A stretch of DNA of 64,000 bases from Blastocladiella emersonii ATCC 22665 (Eukaryota; Blastocladiomycota; Blastocladiomycetes; Blastocladiales; Blastocladiaceae), in contig JANHCV010000010.1 in assembly GCA_025594325.1 (NCBI GenBank), positions 186,001-250,000 of the forward strand, given 5' to 3'. Shown in pieces: positions 41,932 through 50,883 of the stretch. The position numbers and the translations under genes were made by a program. Under the pieces are notes generated by a model, which saw only the letters and a program-made list of their open reading frames with translations, did not search any database and had not been told where the DNA came from. How positions within the stretch are numbered: the first letter of the stretch is position 1; each line of letters starts with the position of its first letter.

Positions 41932-43463
41932 ATGAACTACTTGACCGCCATCATCGGTATGCATGGACCGCTGCAGCTGGCCGGGTGCGCGACCGCGATG
42001 CACCGCGCCCAGCCGGCCGGCGACTCCTGATGATCCCCCGTCCCGGACCTGACACGGATGACCGTCGGTAGCGTTCCCCGTCTTCAATATCCTGCTGCTG
42101 TTCGAGCTGTGGATGTTCTGGAAGGCGCCGCCGATAAACAACACGCTCAACCGCGAGCTGTCGCGAGCGTACCTCGCAGTGTCCGTGATCCAGACCGTCT
42201 CGGTGTGGTTCTGGTTCCTCGGGTTCGTCTTCTCCAAGGTCAACAACGTGTTCGGCGAGGGGTTCGCGCCGGGCGAGGAGTGCAACTGCTTCGGGCTCGT
42301 GGGCGCCGAGGGTACGGTCTCCATCGTCGCTCGCTCGCTCACGTCTCGAGTACTGACAGATGATTGCGTGTAGTGGTGCTGTCCATCTACCAGTGGATCA
42401 TGACGTGCTCGACGGCGTGGCAGGCGCTCAGCATCAGCCGCATCTCCATGTCCAAGGACGCGTCGGGCAAGTCGCGGCGCGGCGGGATCTGGTCGCTCGG
42501 GTACTACGTGTTCTGCGGGATCCTCGCGTGTTACACGGGCCTGTGCTGGGTCACGGCGCACAACCGCCGGTGCCCGCAGGGCGAAAAGTACCTGTTCGCC
42601 TTCCAGCACTACTTCTACCCGGTCTTCCTCGTCATCGACATGGTGCTCTACGGACTCACGGCGCGCAAGCTCCTGCAGCTGCGCAAACGGCTCGAGGCCA
42701 GCAACGTGCGGCCCGACGGCGCGGGGAACAAGTCGATGCACATCGGGCTCGCGCCCGCGCCGGGCAACGGGACCAACAACATCCCGCTCAGCGGCAGCAA
42801 CAGCCAGATCTCGTCATCCAACGGCGAGACGGGGAACTCGACGCCCGCGCTCCCGTCGGCGCAGTCCGGGTCCATGTCGGCCACCAACTCGCTCTCGGTC
42901 AAGAACGTCATGACACCGTCGCAGGGCCCGCGCAAGTCCCAGGCCGTCCGCAACATGCGCGAGACGGTCCGCACCTACACGCTCGCGTTCACGGTGACAC
43001 TCGTCACGGGGCTGATTGGCGTCGCCGTGTTCTTCCTCCAGTTTGTGGTACGTCGCGTCCGCGGTTCGCGGCCGTGGTGGAGGTGATCCGTCGCTGACCG
43101 TGGCCATCGACCTCGCGTGTAGGCCAACATCCCGCAGTTCAGCCTGATCGCGTGCATCTACTGCCTGCTCATGTACATTGGTACGCACTTTTTTCTCGTC
43201 GCACCGATGGCCACCGCCTCTCACCCTCTCCTCCCTTTGTAGGCTACGTGGCGCGCCGGACGCCGTTCCTGATCATGTGGTGCAAGTACGACCTGCCGCC
43301 GTGGATGCGCCGGCGGAACACGATCCTGGTCGCGGCGCCGCCGGGCAGCAGCAACAACACGTCGGCCATGCCGCTCAAGGGCAACGGGTCGACGCTCATG
43401 CTCAGCGTGCCAACAGCCAGCGCGGCCATTTCGCGGTCGTCGTCCAACCTGTCGCCGGCGTAG
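41932..43463 (+). CDS. Seven-TM receptor-like protein 2 (tandem pair)
   Basis: 405 residues from five exons: 41932-41956, 42072-42311, 42374-43047, 43123-43180 and 43243-43463. Exons 1 and 2 have exactly the same lengths (25 and 240 nt) as in gene 1, and the start 'MNYLTAIIAFP' is identical, so the pair arose by tandem duplication. Later structure differs: the intron after TM4 in gene 1 is absent here, and an intron inside TM7 ('LLMYI|GYVARRTPF') is absent there. Shared blocks include 'QWIMTC(S/T)TAWQAL', 'HNRRCPQG.KYL' and 'GY(V/M)ARRTPF'. The TM5-TM6 loop is Asn/Gly/Ser-rich. Gene 2 uses 'CNCFGLVGAE' after TM2 as well. A surface receptor or sensor is likely; no ligand can be inferred. Confidence 0.83.
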
Positions 43464-43671
43464 TATGAGGCGCGAGGGCGGGCGGGTGATAGACGGTTTG
43501 CAGTTGTTCCATCGATATACACACACGCGATTAGACTGATAGAGCAGCACGCGCGAGACTTGCGAGGGTGGGAGAGCAACGATTTATCAAGACAGCGAGT
43601 GGGACGCGAGTGAGCGGGGAGAATGTACAAGGTCGAGCGAGAGTCAAAGCGAGACGCCGAGGGGAGGGGAA

Positions 43672-44289
43672 TCAGTGGATGTACGACATGAACGGCGGCG
43701 GCGCGCCCGTGATGGGCTGCGGCGTGTAGGCCATGTCGGGCGGCGCGTACGACGGATCGGGGAGCGGTGCGCCCGTGGCGAGCGGTAGCCATGCCGGCGG
43801 CGCGCCGTGCCCGTTGCCGTTGCCGCGCGGGACCTGGCCCGTCGCGGCCGAGCTCGCGATCGCCATGGCCGAGATCTGCTGCGCCAGCGTGTAGTTGACG
43901 GCCGTCGGGGCGGGCGGCGCAGCGGGAGCGGGAACCGGTGTCGACGTTGATGGCGGGGACCGCGAATGGACCGCGCGCCAGCCCGTGTAGACGGGCGCCG
44001 AAGCCGAGCTCGGCGCGGGCCGCGCCGGCTGCTCGAGATGGAACGCCGTGAGCATGGCCGACAGGTCGTCCTCCTGCGTCGACACGGGCGGGATGTAGTG
44101 CGAGCCCATGGACGCCAGAAACCGCACGTCGTTGGCGGGCGGGGCCCCGGGGACAGGCGGGCGCGGGACCGCCGCCGGGGCGGGCTGCTTGGGCAGCGCC
44201 GACGCCTGCATCGCGCTGCCGCCGTGGTGGTAGTAGTGGTGAATGTACTGCTCGGCGCAGTAGCCGGGCTCGGGGCAGTCGATATCCAT
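43672..44289 (-). CDS. Proline/alanine-rich protein, unknown
   Basis: 205 residues in one exon. The start 'MDIDCPEPGYCAEQYIHHYY' is followed by Ala/Pro-rich sequence with a few ordered-looking stretches ('NDVRFLASMGSHYIPP', 'QEDDLSAMLTAFHLEQP', 'NYTLAQQISAMAIASS'). There is no TM segment or known motif. It is probably largely disordered. Codon bias resembles the neighbouring genes. Convergent with 7TM gene 2, divergent from the PPR gene. Confidence 0.6.
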   Translation of the reverse strand: MDIDCPEPGYCAEQYIHHYYHHGGSAMQASALPKQPAPAAVPRPPVPGAPPANDVRFLASMGSHYIPPVSTQEDDLSAMLTAFHLEQPARPAPSSASAPVYTGWRAVHSRSPPSTSTPVPAPAAPPAPTAVNYTLAQQISAMAIASSAATGQVPRGNGNGHGAPPAWLPLATGAPLPDPSYAPPDMAYTPQPITGAPPPFMSYIH

Positions 44290-44795
44290 GGCGTCTGTGG
44301 GTGGTGGTCGTGGGAGAAGAGCGCTGTGCGATGGGCGTCCCCTGCATGAAAGGGTTCAGCGGCGGCGGGCCGGAAAGCGCGTCTCTCGCGGCGCCACCCG
44401 CCCGACGCCCTCACGTGCCGCCCGCGACGCGTTAATTTAGACCCGCTGTCTCGCGCTCGACTCGCGCTCCTCTGGTGCCCGCGTCGTCCGGCAGCTGTGT
44501 GAGCGGGCGGGAAGTCGCGGTGGATGCTCGGTCGTCCACGGGCGCCGACGTGGCGGCGATCGCGGGCGACCGGACCGCGAGCAACCTCGGGCAGGATCGT
44601 GGCGACCCGACAAGTAAAGTTTTCTTGTCCAGCCGAGCTCTAGGACGCACAGGGGTTGCGTTGCCGGGCAGCCGTCGTCGCGGATCGCCGGTTGACGACG
44701 GCGCACGTGGTGCCGATCGGCCACAACACGCGAGACGCGTTTGTCTCGCGTTTCTGCCCGCTCTCCTCGCTCCGCCAAGCAGCAGCGATAATATC
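44290..44795. promoter_or_regulatory. Divergent region, proline-rich gene and PPR gene
   Basis: 506 bp between the two starts. The PPR reading frame is open upstream to 44475, but that part is of low complexity with no family similarity, so the region is treated as promoter and 5' UTR. Confidence 0.45.
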
Positions 44796-47054
44796 ATGCA
44801 ATCACTCCCGGCACTCGTCGCGCGCGTCCACGCCGCGTCGGGCACCCGCGAGATCGCGCGGGTCGTCCAGCAGGCCGCGTCGGCCGGATGGTTCAGCCCC
44901 GACGTCGCCGACGCGGCCCTCACTCGTCTCCTTCAGCCGGCGCAGGCTGCTACTGCACCGTCGTCCGATTCTGTCGCAGACACGCCAGCTGCGGCACAAC
45001 CACCGCCTGAACCAGCCGTCGACGACGAGTCGGAGCGCCTCGACGCGGTCCAGTCGATCCTCGACACCATGTTCGCGAAGCCCGGACTCGTGTACACGCC
45101 GACGGCGTGGCGCGCTGCGACTCGCCTCGCACAGCGCCGCCAGCCGCCGTCCGCCGTTCTCGACGTGCACGCCGCCTACACGCGCCACCGCGACCTCGTC
45201 CCCACCCAGAACATGACCACCGTGCACGTTGCCGCGCTGCACGCCGTCGCCGCCGCCCAGCGGCCCGTCTCAGCCGTGACCCGCACCCTTGAGCTGGCCC
45301 TCGGCGCGTCCGCCTCGCCGGGCTACCGCGCGGCCGTCCACGGCGCCGCCATCGCCGCCCTCGTCAAGCTCAAGGACGTGGACGGCGCGTGGACCGCGTT
45401 CCAGCGCGCCGCCGCCGCCGAGGGTCTCGTCCTACACCGCGGCGCGCTCGCCGCGCTCCTCCAGGCCGTCGTGCAGCGCCACCAGCGCGCGCGCTTCGAC
45501 TCACTCGCGGCCCACATTGCCGAGCATTTCGTGGGAGTGAAGCCGGACGTGCCGCTCGCCAACCAGTTCGTCCGCGGCCACGCGCGTTTCGACGGGCTCG
45601 ACGCCGCCGTGCGCTTCGTCACCGTCACGTTCCCCGCGTGGGACCTGCACCCCGACGGCGCGACGTACGCGTTCCTCGTGCAGGCCGCGCTCGACGCGGG
45701 CGACCCCGACCGCGCGCGCCAGATGCTCGCGGATCTGCGCGAGCGCAACCTACCCGTCGGGTGGCAGGCGTACCGCCCGCTCCTCGCGGCAGCTGCAAGA
45801 CGCGGCGATCTCGACGGCGTCAACCGCATCGTCGAGCAGCTGCGCGCGGGGGATGCCGGGGACGTGCAGCGCGACCTGCCGCGGATCGCCGATGTCATCG
45901 TCGCCGAGCTCGTGGGCGCGGGCCACGTCGCGGCGGCCGACCTGTTCCTCGGCGCGCTGCCCGACGACGCGCGGTCCGTGGGCGTGTACAATGCCTACAT
46001 CCGCGGCCTCGTCAGCTCGCGCGTTTCGGGGTCTGTGGACGCCGAGGCCGACGACCGCATGGCCCGCGCACTCCGCGTCTTTGAGCGCGTGATGCCCGCC
46101 GCGGGGATCGCGCCCGACGCGGTCACCTTCAACACGCTCGTGTCCGCGTTCGCGCAGCGCCGCGAGTACGCGCGCGCCATCGCGCTGCTCAAGGCGGCGC
46201 CCACCGTCACCGCCGCGAGCTTCAACCCGCTCCTGCTCGCCGCCGCGCGCGACCGTGACCCCGTCGTGTTCGGTCTCGTCGAGCGCGAGATGGCCGCACG
46301 CAGCGTCCCGCTCGACGCCATCGGGCTCGACGCCAAGCTCGAGTGCCTCGCGCGCGCCGGCGAGCTCGCCACGGCGCTCGCGGTCCTCGAGTCGCAGCCC
46401 GCTGGGTACCGCCCGTCGCTCAAGGCGCACATGGTCATCTTCGAGTCGCTCGTCGACCTCGCGCGCCCGCGGTCCGCGCCCGCTGCGGCCGACGGCACGC
46501 CCAAGTCCAAGCGCACCGCCAAAGCAGCGCGGACAGACCCGGCGCTGGTCCCCGTCATCGACGAGCTGGCCGCGCGCCTCGAAGTCGAGCCCGACCACTC
46601 GCGCGCGTCGCTCGCCGCGTTCCTCGACGCGCTGCTCCGCCTCGGCCGCGCGCGCGACGTCGTCCGCGTCTACCTCGCGCACGCCGACCGCGTGCCCGTC
46701 AACTCGGCGATCGCGAACACGGTGCTCCGCGCGGCGCGCGCGTCGCGGTCCCCGGCCACCGCGCAGTCGCTCGTCGCGCAGTGGACGGACCGTGACCGGT
46801 TCGCGCTCCAGCCGCAGCACTACGCGCAGTACCTCGAGACGCTCGCGGCGGCCGGGTGGGTTGATCAGGCCGTCGCGGTGCTTGACGCGATGCCGAACCC
46901 GCCCGAGCCGACGCATTTGAGGTCAGTCGTCGCGCCGTTCCGCGCCGCGGGCAGGTACGATGCGGCGGACCGGCTCGCGGCGCATCTCGTGCAGCGGTTC
47001 CCGAGTATGGCAGCGGGTGAAGATGAGGGGTTCGCGCGGCGGCCGCGGAGGTGA
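44796..47054 (+). CDS. Pentatricopeptide-repeat (PPR) protein, probably mitochondrial
   Basis: 752 residues in one exon from the ATG at 44796 (ATATCATGC). Helical repeats of ~35 residues run through it; typical units are 'GIAPDAVTFNTLVSAFAQRR' and 'LHPDGATYAFLVQAALDAGD', with the D-x-x-T/S-(Y/F)-N-x-L pattern of P-class PPR motifs. About 12 units can be made out. P-class PPR proteins bind organelle RNA and act in its stability, processing or translation. The N-terminus ('LPALVARVHAASGTREIARV') is basic and poor in acids, consistent with import into mitochondria. The final ~20 codons are duplicated as an orphan fragment at 50767. Confidence 0.88.
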   Translation: MQSLPALVARVHAASGTREIARVVQQAASAGWFSPDVADAALTRLLQPAQAATAPSSDSVADTPAAAQPPPEPAVDDESERLDAVQSILDTMFAKPGLVYTPTAWRAATRLAQRRQPPSAVLDVHAAYTRHRDLVPTQNMTTVHVAALHAVAAAQRPVSAVTRTLELALGASASPGYRAAVHGAAIAALVKLKDVDGAWTAFQRAAAAEGLVLHRGALAALLQAVVQRHQRARFDSLAAHIAEHFVGVKPDVPLANQFVRGHARFDGLDAAVRFVTVTFPAWDLHPDGATYAFLVQAALDAGDPDRARQMLADLRERNLPVGWQAYRPLLAAAARRGDLDGVNRIVEQLRAGDAGDVQRDLPRIADVIVAELVGAGHVAAADLFLGALPDDARSVGVYNAYIRGLVSSRVSGSVDAEADDRMARALRVFERVMPAAGIAPDAVTFNTLVSAFAQRREYARAIALLKAAPTVTAASFNPLLLAAARDRDPVVFGLVEREMAARSVPLDAIGLDAKLECLARAGELATALAVLESQPAGYRPSLKAHMVIFESLVDLARPRSAPAAADGTPKSKRTAKAARTDPALVPVIDELAARLEVEPDHSRASLAAFLDALLRLGRARDVVRVYLAHADRVPVNSAIANTVLRAARASRSPATAQSLVAQWTDRDRFALQPQHYAQYLETLAAAGWVDQAVAVLDAMPNPPEPTHLRSVVAPFRAAGRYDAADRLAAHLVQRFPSMAAGEDEGFARRPRR

Positions 47055-47135
47055 TGGAATAGAATGATCCGTGTGTGTATTCATTACGCTTGTGGGTGAG
47101 CGGGATGTAGTTGCTGTTGAGCGGGGGTCGCTTGC

Positions 47136-48212
47136 TTAGACAGACGGCTCGTCTTCGACCTGGTCTTGATTGGGCTCCGCAAGCTCGTCGTGAGCGGGTG
47201 AGGGAAATTCTTGCCGCTCGCCAGCAGTTTCGTCTTGAGCGAGCATCACGGATTCGGCTTGAGCAATTGCAGCAGGAGGACGATACGGCCACATGCCATC
47301 GCCGCCATTGTAGTAGAAGCACGAGTCGCAACCGATCCGGCGAATGCGAGGCGAGCACGCGGGACAGAGAACAACATTAAACGACTGGGGGGAAGCATGA
47401 CCCTCGCGCTGGCAAACTTGCTCGAGCGGGGTGACTTCAGTCGTGAGCTTGCGGCAAGTCCAGCACGTTTGCGGCCTCAGTTTCGTGGGATTGTCGCCGC
47501 TTGACGGGTCGTTCTGCTGCGTGGCTGGCAGGCAATTCGCACACTTCCAGCTGGGTGGGCTACCAAGCACCGCTCTCCGCGTGCAACCCGAGCAAGCGGT
47601 TACGTGCGGCCGTTGATACTGAAGCCCGCCGCTCCATGGGATACCTGCTCCAATATTGAATTCTGGTGCCCGGTGAATGATCTTGAGCGGCGCGCGGGGC
47701 TGCAAAGCAAGTGTGTCACTCGATTCCCGCAAGAGGCACAACATGATTATGGAGGCAGTCACGGAACCCTCGAGAAGTGATAGATCGAGCGTGATTTGCG
47801 ACAACATGACCGCTTTGCAAAGACATTCCGATTGGGAGCACAAGCTCGCTACTGATACCTAACACGTCAGCGGGCCACAAACTGAAGGCTGCTCGCGGGA
47901 TCGCAGTCAGGTGGACCGGCGGGCACTGAGATTAACATAATTTCGCAACCGTGATCATGCACGCAAATAGGTGTAGCTTAGAGGCCCACCCGGCGGTTTA
48001 GCATGGTGAACGGTTCCATGAAGCGGCGTAATGACAAGGTGGACCTGCGGCGTATACACAGCCAGGTCCATGAGCCGTAGCGGGCGTGAGACACACTGAG
48101 CGGGGATCGCAGAAAGCGGCTGCGACAATGTCGCCTCGTCCGTTAGGCTGAGATCCTCGACAGGAACGTGTTGCAGGAAGTCGTTTTCATTTGCTGACAT
48201 CGTTGAGTCCAT
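47136..48212 (-). pseudogene. Broken copy of the F-box/zinc-ribbon gene
   Basis: The C-terminal part, 47843 to 47136, is open and matches the intact paralogue at 50884-51939 almost motif by motif: 'LDLSLLEG', 'CSGCTRRAVLGS', 'CANCLPATQ', 'CWTCRKLT', 'LCPACSPRIRRIGCDSCFYY' and 'GGDGMWPY'. The N-terminal part, 48212 to 47955, reads 'MDSTMSANENDF' up to 'QVHLVITPLHG' and matches 'RIHLVISPPYG'. Between 47955 and 47844 all frames have stops and no GT...AG pair joins the parts, so about 60 codons are scrambled. The copy sits tail-to-tail with the PPR gene. Confidence 0.65.
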
Positions 48213-48406
48213 GAGTTTCGCGTGCACGGCGTGGGAGCGCAACCGCGATCGCTGCGTCGGCTCGAGCGATTTCCGCGCAGGCCACACGTGGTGGCGCAAC
48301 GCGGTTCCTCCCCCGCCGCTAGCAGCACCACTGGGCAACGTGGCATGTCGCTCCGGCGCGTGAACGAGACTCGCGAGTCTCGCAGAGCAATTTGAAGATA
48401 TATTGG

Positions 48407-48475
48407 ACTTGCGCGGGAACTTACGAGGGAACTTGAGCGGGAACTTACTCGGGAACTTGAGCGGGAACGGGGTGA
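48407..48475. repeat. Short tandem repeat, 'CGGGAACTT' units
   Basis: Four to five diverged 11-24 bp units of the form (A/C)GGGAACTT(A/G)(C/A)(G/T)(A/C)G lie head to tail. They cover the last codons of the LRR gene that ends at 48445 (its C-terminus is 'PVPAQVPE'). On the other side they lie ~200 bp upstream of the broken F-box copy. Confidence 0.7.
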
Positions 48476-50388
48476 AAAATCCCGGGCTCCTGCTTCGAAT
48501 ACTTTTCAAACAACGCCGTCAACTCCTGGTTGAGTCCGCGCCTCGAGTACGAGATCCGCAGTTTGCCCATTCGCTTGAGGCCGAGCGCGAAGAGGAGCAT
48601 GTACCCGACTTCGGTGAACGGGTTGTCCACGACCGAGAGCCGCTGAACTGAAGCCGGAAGTTCGGCAGCAAGCACCGTCGCAGCAAAGTCCGGGAGCCCG
48701 TTACAAGACAGGTTGATGTCCTCGAGTTCCGGCGGAGCACGCTCGATCAACGTCATGACGCAGTCCACATCGACCCTGCACGCCGCAAGATGGATCGTGC
48801 GGAGGCGCGGGCCGAGAGAACGCGGGAGGAGCAGTCGGGCGTTCCAGCTCGAGCCGAATTTGAAGCAGTCGAGGTAGACCTTCTCGAGGGCAGGGAAGAT
48901 GGGCCCAGCCGAAACCGCGTTTCCTTCGCCCCAGGAGTCATCGTCCAAGTCTGGTACACCAAATTGATCACGGTCAGGTCCCGACATGACATCCTCGAAC
49001 CCAATCGCCTTGAGAGAGGGCCGCGGACGGCTCGCGAGAGCGGCCAGGGTGCGTGCGTCCACGTTCAAGTTCTCAAAGTCGAGCGACTCCAGAGTATCAG
49101 GAAGCTTGTCGAAGATGGCGCAAAGCGCGGCGTGGTCGATATCGTAGTTGTTGCCAATGTGCAACATCTTCAAGCGCGGGGGAAGCCGCTTGGCGAGCGC
49201 GAAGGCCCCGGTTGACCCGATCAAGTTGCAGCGCAAGTTCAGCGCTTCGAGTCCAGGAGGTAGGGCGCGCGATAGGGCGTCGACGGCTGCATCGTCAAGC
49301 GTGCAGCGGTCCAGGAAAAGCGAGCGTAGGCCAGCAGGGAGATGTTGGGAAAGGACGGTCGCGTCGGATGCATCAAGCGTGCACTCGATTAAATGCAGCT
49401 GTTGAAGGGCAGCGGGAAGTCCGTTTGCGAGATGCTCGATGGCTGCAAAATCAACCGCGCATTCGAAGAACTCGAGCTCCGTCAGCGAGGGCGGGAGGGA
49501 GCGTAGGTTGACAGCAAAGTGGGGCAGCGTCAGGTCCTCGTCCTCGATTTCCAGCGAAGTTAGATTGTTGGGCCATTTGAACGTGCCGTTCGGAGCGCAT
49601 CGATGCGCAATGCGATTACCGTACAGACCCAGGAATGTGAGCGACGGCGGGAACTTGATAGCTTGCAGTCGAACAAAGTCCAAGTCGGTAACGTTCAAGG
49701 CGAGTGAGGTGACCGGATGGTCCGGAATCGACAGGGCACGGTTGAGTGCGCGAATACCGTCCATGGAAATACGAGAACTGAAGAAAGCGAGCTCGGAGGC
49801 CCCAGTCTCGACCAAGTCGTAGGCATTTGTGCAGACGAGGTCTCCAGCTGCGACCTTGGCACCCGCGAGGACACTGGTCTGGGCAAACTGGCGACACAAG
49901 CGGGCCAGGTCAAGATCGCCGGCCTGTTCCGCCTCGTTCGCGGTTGCATTCCAGTCATTGGAATAATGATCGGGAACGCCCATGAGAACGGCAGCCCAGT
50001 GCGGGAGGCGGCGATACGTGAGTGGAAGCCCCGAGTCGCGCCAGAATTCGAGCACGCCGTAGTGCCGGTGCTCCACTGCAAGGTCGATTGCGGCTCCGGT
50101 GTGTTCCATGGAGAGCCCAAATGCGACACGGAAGCGCAGAAGGTCGGTGCGGCCAGTCGCACTCGCATCGTCCACGGAAACGGTCAAGACATGTTGTCGA
50201 ACAGCCCGGTATGTACCAGGAATGAGAGCACGTGGAGCCACCCGCAAATAAAGTGCGATCGCGGCGAGAGAGACGCTCGGATCATTGCGGACATGAAGGC
50301 GCACGGCGTTGGCGAGGATTTGGTCCACGAGCTCGGGGACCGAGAGCGAGAGACGGTGCATTGAGTTTGATCTAACGTGTTGCATCAA
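48445..50388 (-). CDS. Leucine-rich-repeat protein with ankyrin-like N-terminus
   Basis: 647 residues in one exon; the ATG at 50361 ('MHRLSLSVPELVDQILANAV') is an alternative start closer to the paralogues. The header and ankyrin-like part ('YGVLEFWRDSGLPLTYRR') are present. LRRs run from ~200 to the end, for example 'FPPSLTFLGLYGNRI', 'LPPGLEALNLRCNLI' and 'LPASVQRLSVVDNPF'. It is the longest family member here. Base composition is less GC-rich at third positions than in the housekeeping block. It lies between two direct copies of the F-box/zinc-ribbon segment. Function unknown. Confidence 0.87.
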   Translation of the reverse strand: MMQHVRSNSMHRLSLSVPELVDQILANAVRLHVRNDPSVSLAAIALYLRVAPRALIPGTYRAVRQHVLTVSVDDASATGRTDLLRFRVAFGLSMEHTGAAIDLAVEHRHYGVLEFWRDSGLPLTYRRLPHWAAVLMGVPDHYSNDWNATANEAEQAGDLDLARLCRQFAQTSVLAGAKVAAGDLVCTNAYDLVETGASELAFFSSRISMDGIRALNRALSIPDHPVTSLALNVTDLDFVRLQAIKFPPSLTFLGLYGNRIAHRCAPNGTFKWPNNLTSLEIEDEDLTLPHFAVNLRSLPPSLTELEFFECAVDFAAIEHLANGLPAALQQLHLIECTLDASDATVLSQHLPAGLRSLFLDRCTLDDAAVDALSRALPPGLEALNLRCNLIGSTGAFALAKRLPPRLKMLHIGNNYDIDHAALCAIFDKLPDTLESLDFENLNVDARTLAALASRPRPSLKAIGFEDVMSGPDRDQFGVPDLDDDSWGEGNAVSAGPIFPALEKVYLDCFKFGSSWNARLLLPRSLGPRLRTIHLAACRVDVDCVMTLIERAPPELEDINLSCNGLPDFAATVLAAELPASVQRLSVVDNPFTEVGYMLLFALGLKRMGKLRISYSRRGLNQELTALFEKYSKQEPGIFHPVPAQVPE

Positions 50389-50766
50389 GTCCTACGGTCG
50401 TTTATTCATTGGCTGGCATTACGATGGCGAGAGTCGGGAGTGGCAGTCGGCGAGCGAAACGACCGAACGACCGTGGGACAGCTGCGCCACACACGCGGGC
50501 GTCACATGATATTGAAACGCGTCCATCGTCGAGAACGACGACGAGGGAACGGCAGAAGCCCGCGTTGCAGGCATCGAGAGAAGTCCTTGGCTCTTCCTGG
50601 GAGATGCGGAATGCCGCGGCCTTCAAGAGGCCAGCCCGCACGCCGTGCTTCTCGATGTTGCGTAACTGGTGCTGCTACATGATGGCCCACCGAAAATTAC
50701 ACGATTTCCCGTCACATCAAAACTATTATTGTCGCGGTTGTTAAGTTGCACTGTCCTGAAGTGGAC
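50389..50766. promoter_or_regulatory. Upstream region of the LRR gene
   Basis: About 380 bp. It carries a copy of the LRR-neighbourhood motif at 50502-50525 (TCACATGATA...ACGCGTC), here ~115 bp upstream of the LRR start. No gene was recognised. Confidence 0.45.
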
Positions 50767-50832
50767 AACGGTTCCCGAGTATGGCGGCGATTGAGGTCGA
50801 GGAGTTCGCGCGGCGGCTGCGGAGGCGGCGAA
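50767..50832 (+). pseudogene. Orphan duplicate of the PPR gene's last codons
   Basis: This stretch repeats 46993-47056 with about 85% identity by eye: CGGTTCCCGAGTATGGC, then GAG(G/T)(T)CG..GGTTCGCGCGGCGGC in the original. The stop codon is lost in the copy. It stands in the same position relative to the intact F-box gene (tail to tail) as the real PPR end does to the broken F-box copy, so both came in one segmental duplication. Confidence 0.75.
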
Positions 50833-50883
50833 ATAGAATGATTCGTGTATATTAATCGCAATTGTGGGTAATCGAGAGGTTGC

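Noticed and set aside
44475-44795. Longer N-terminus for the PPR protein
   Set aside because: The frame is open upstream, but the peptide is low-complexity and unlike a presequence (several Asp and Glu); the ATG at 44796 precedes the first helical repeat.
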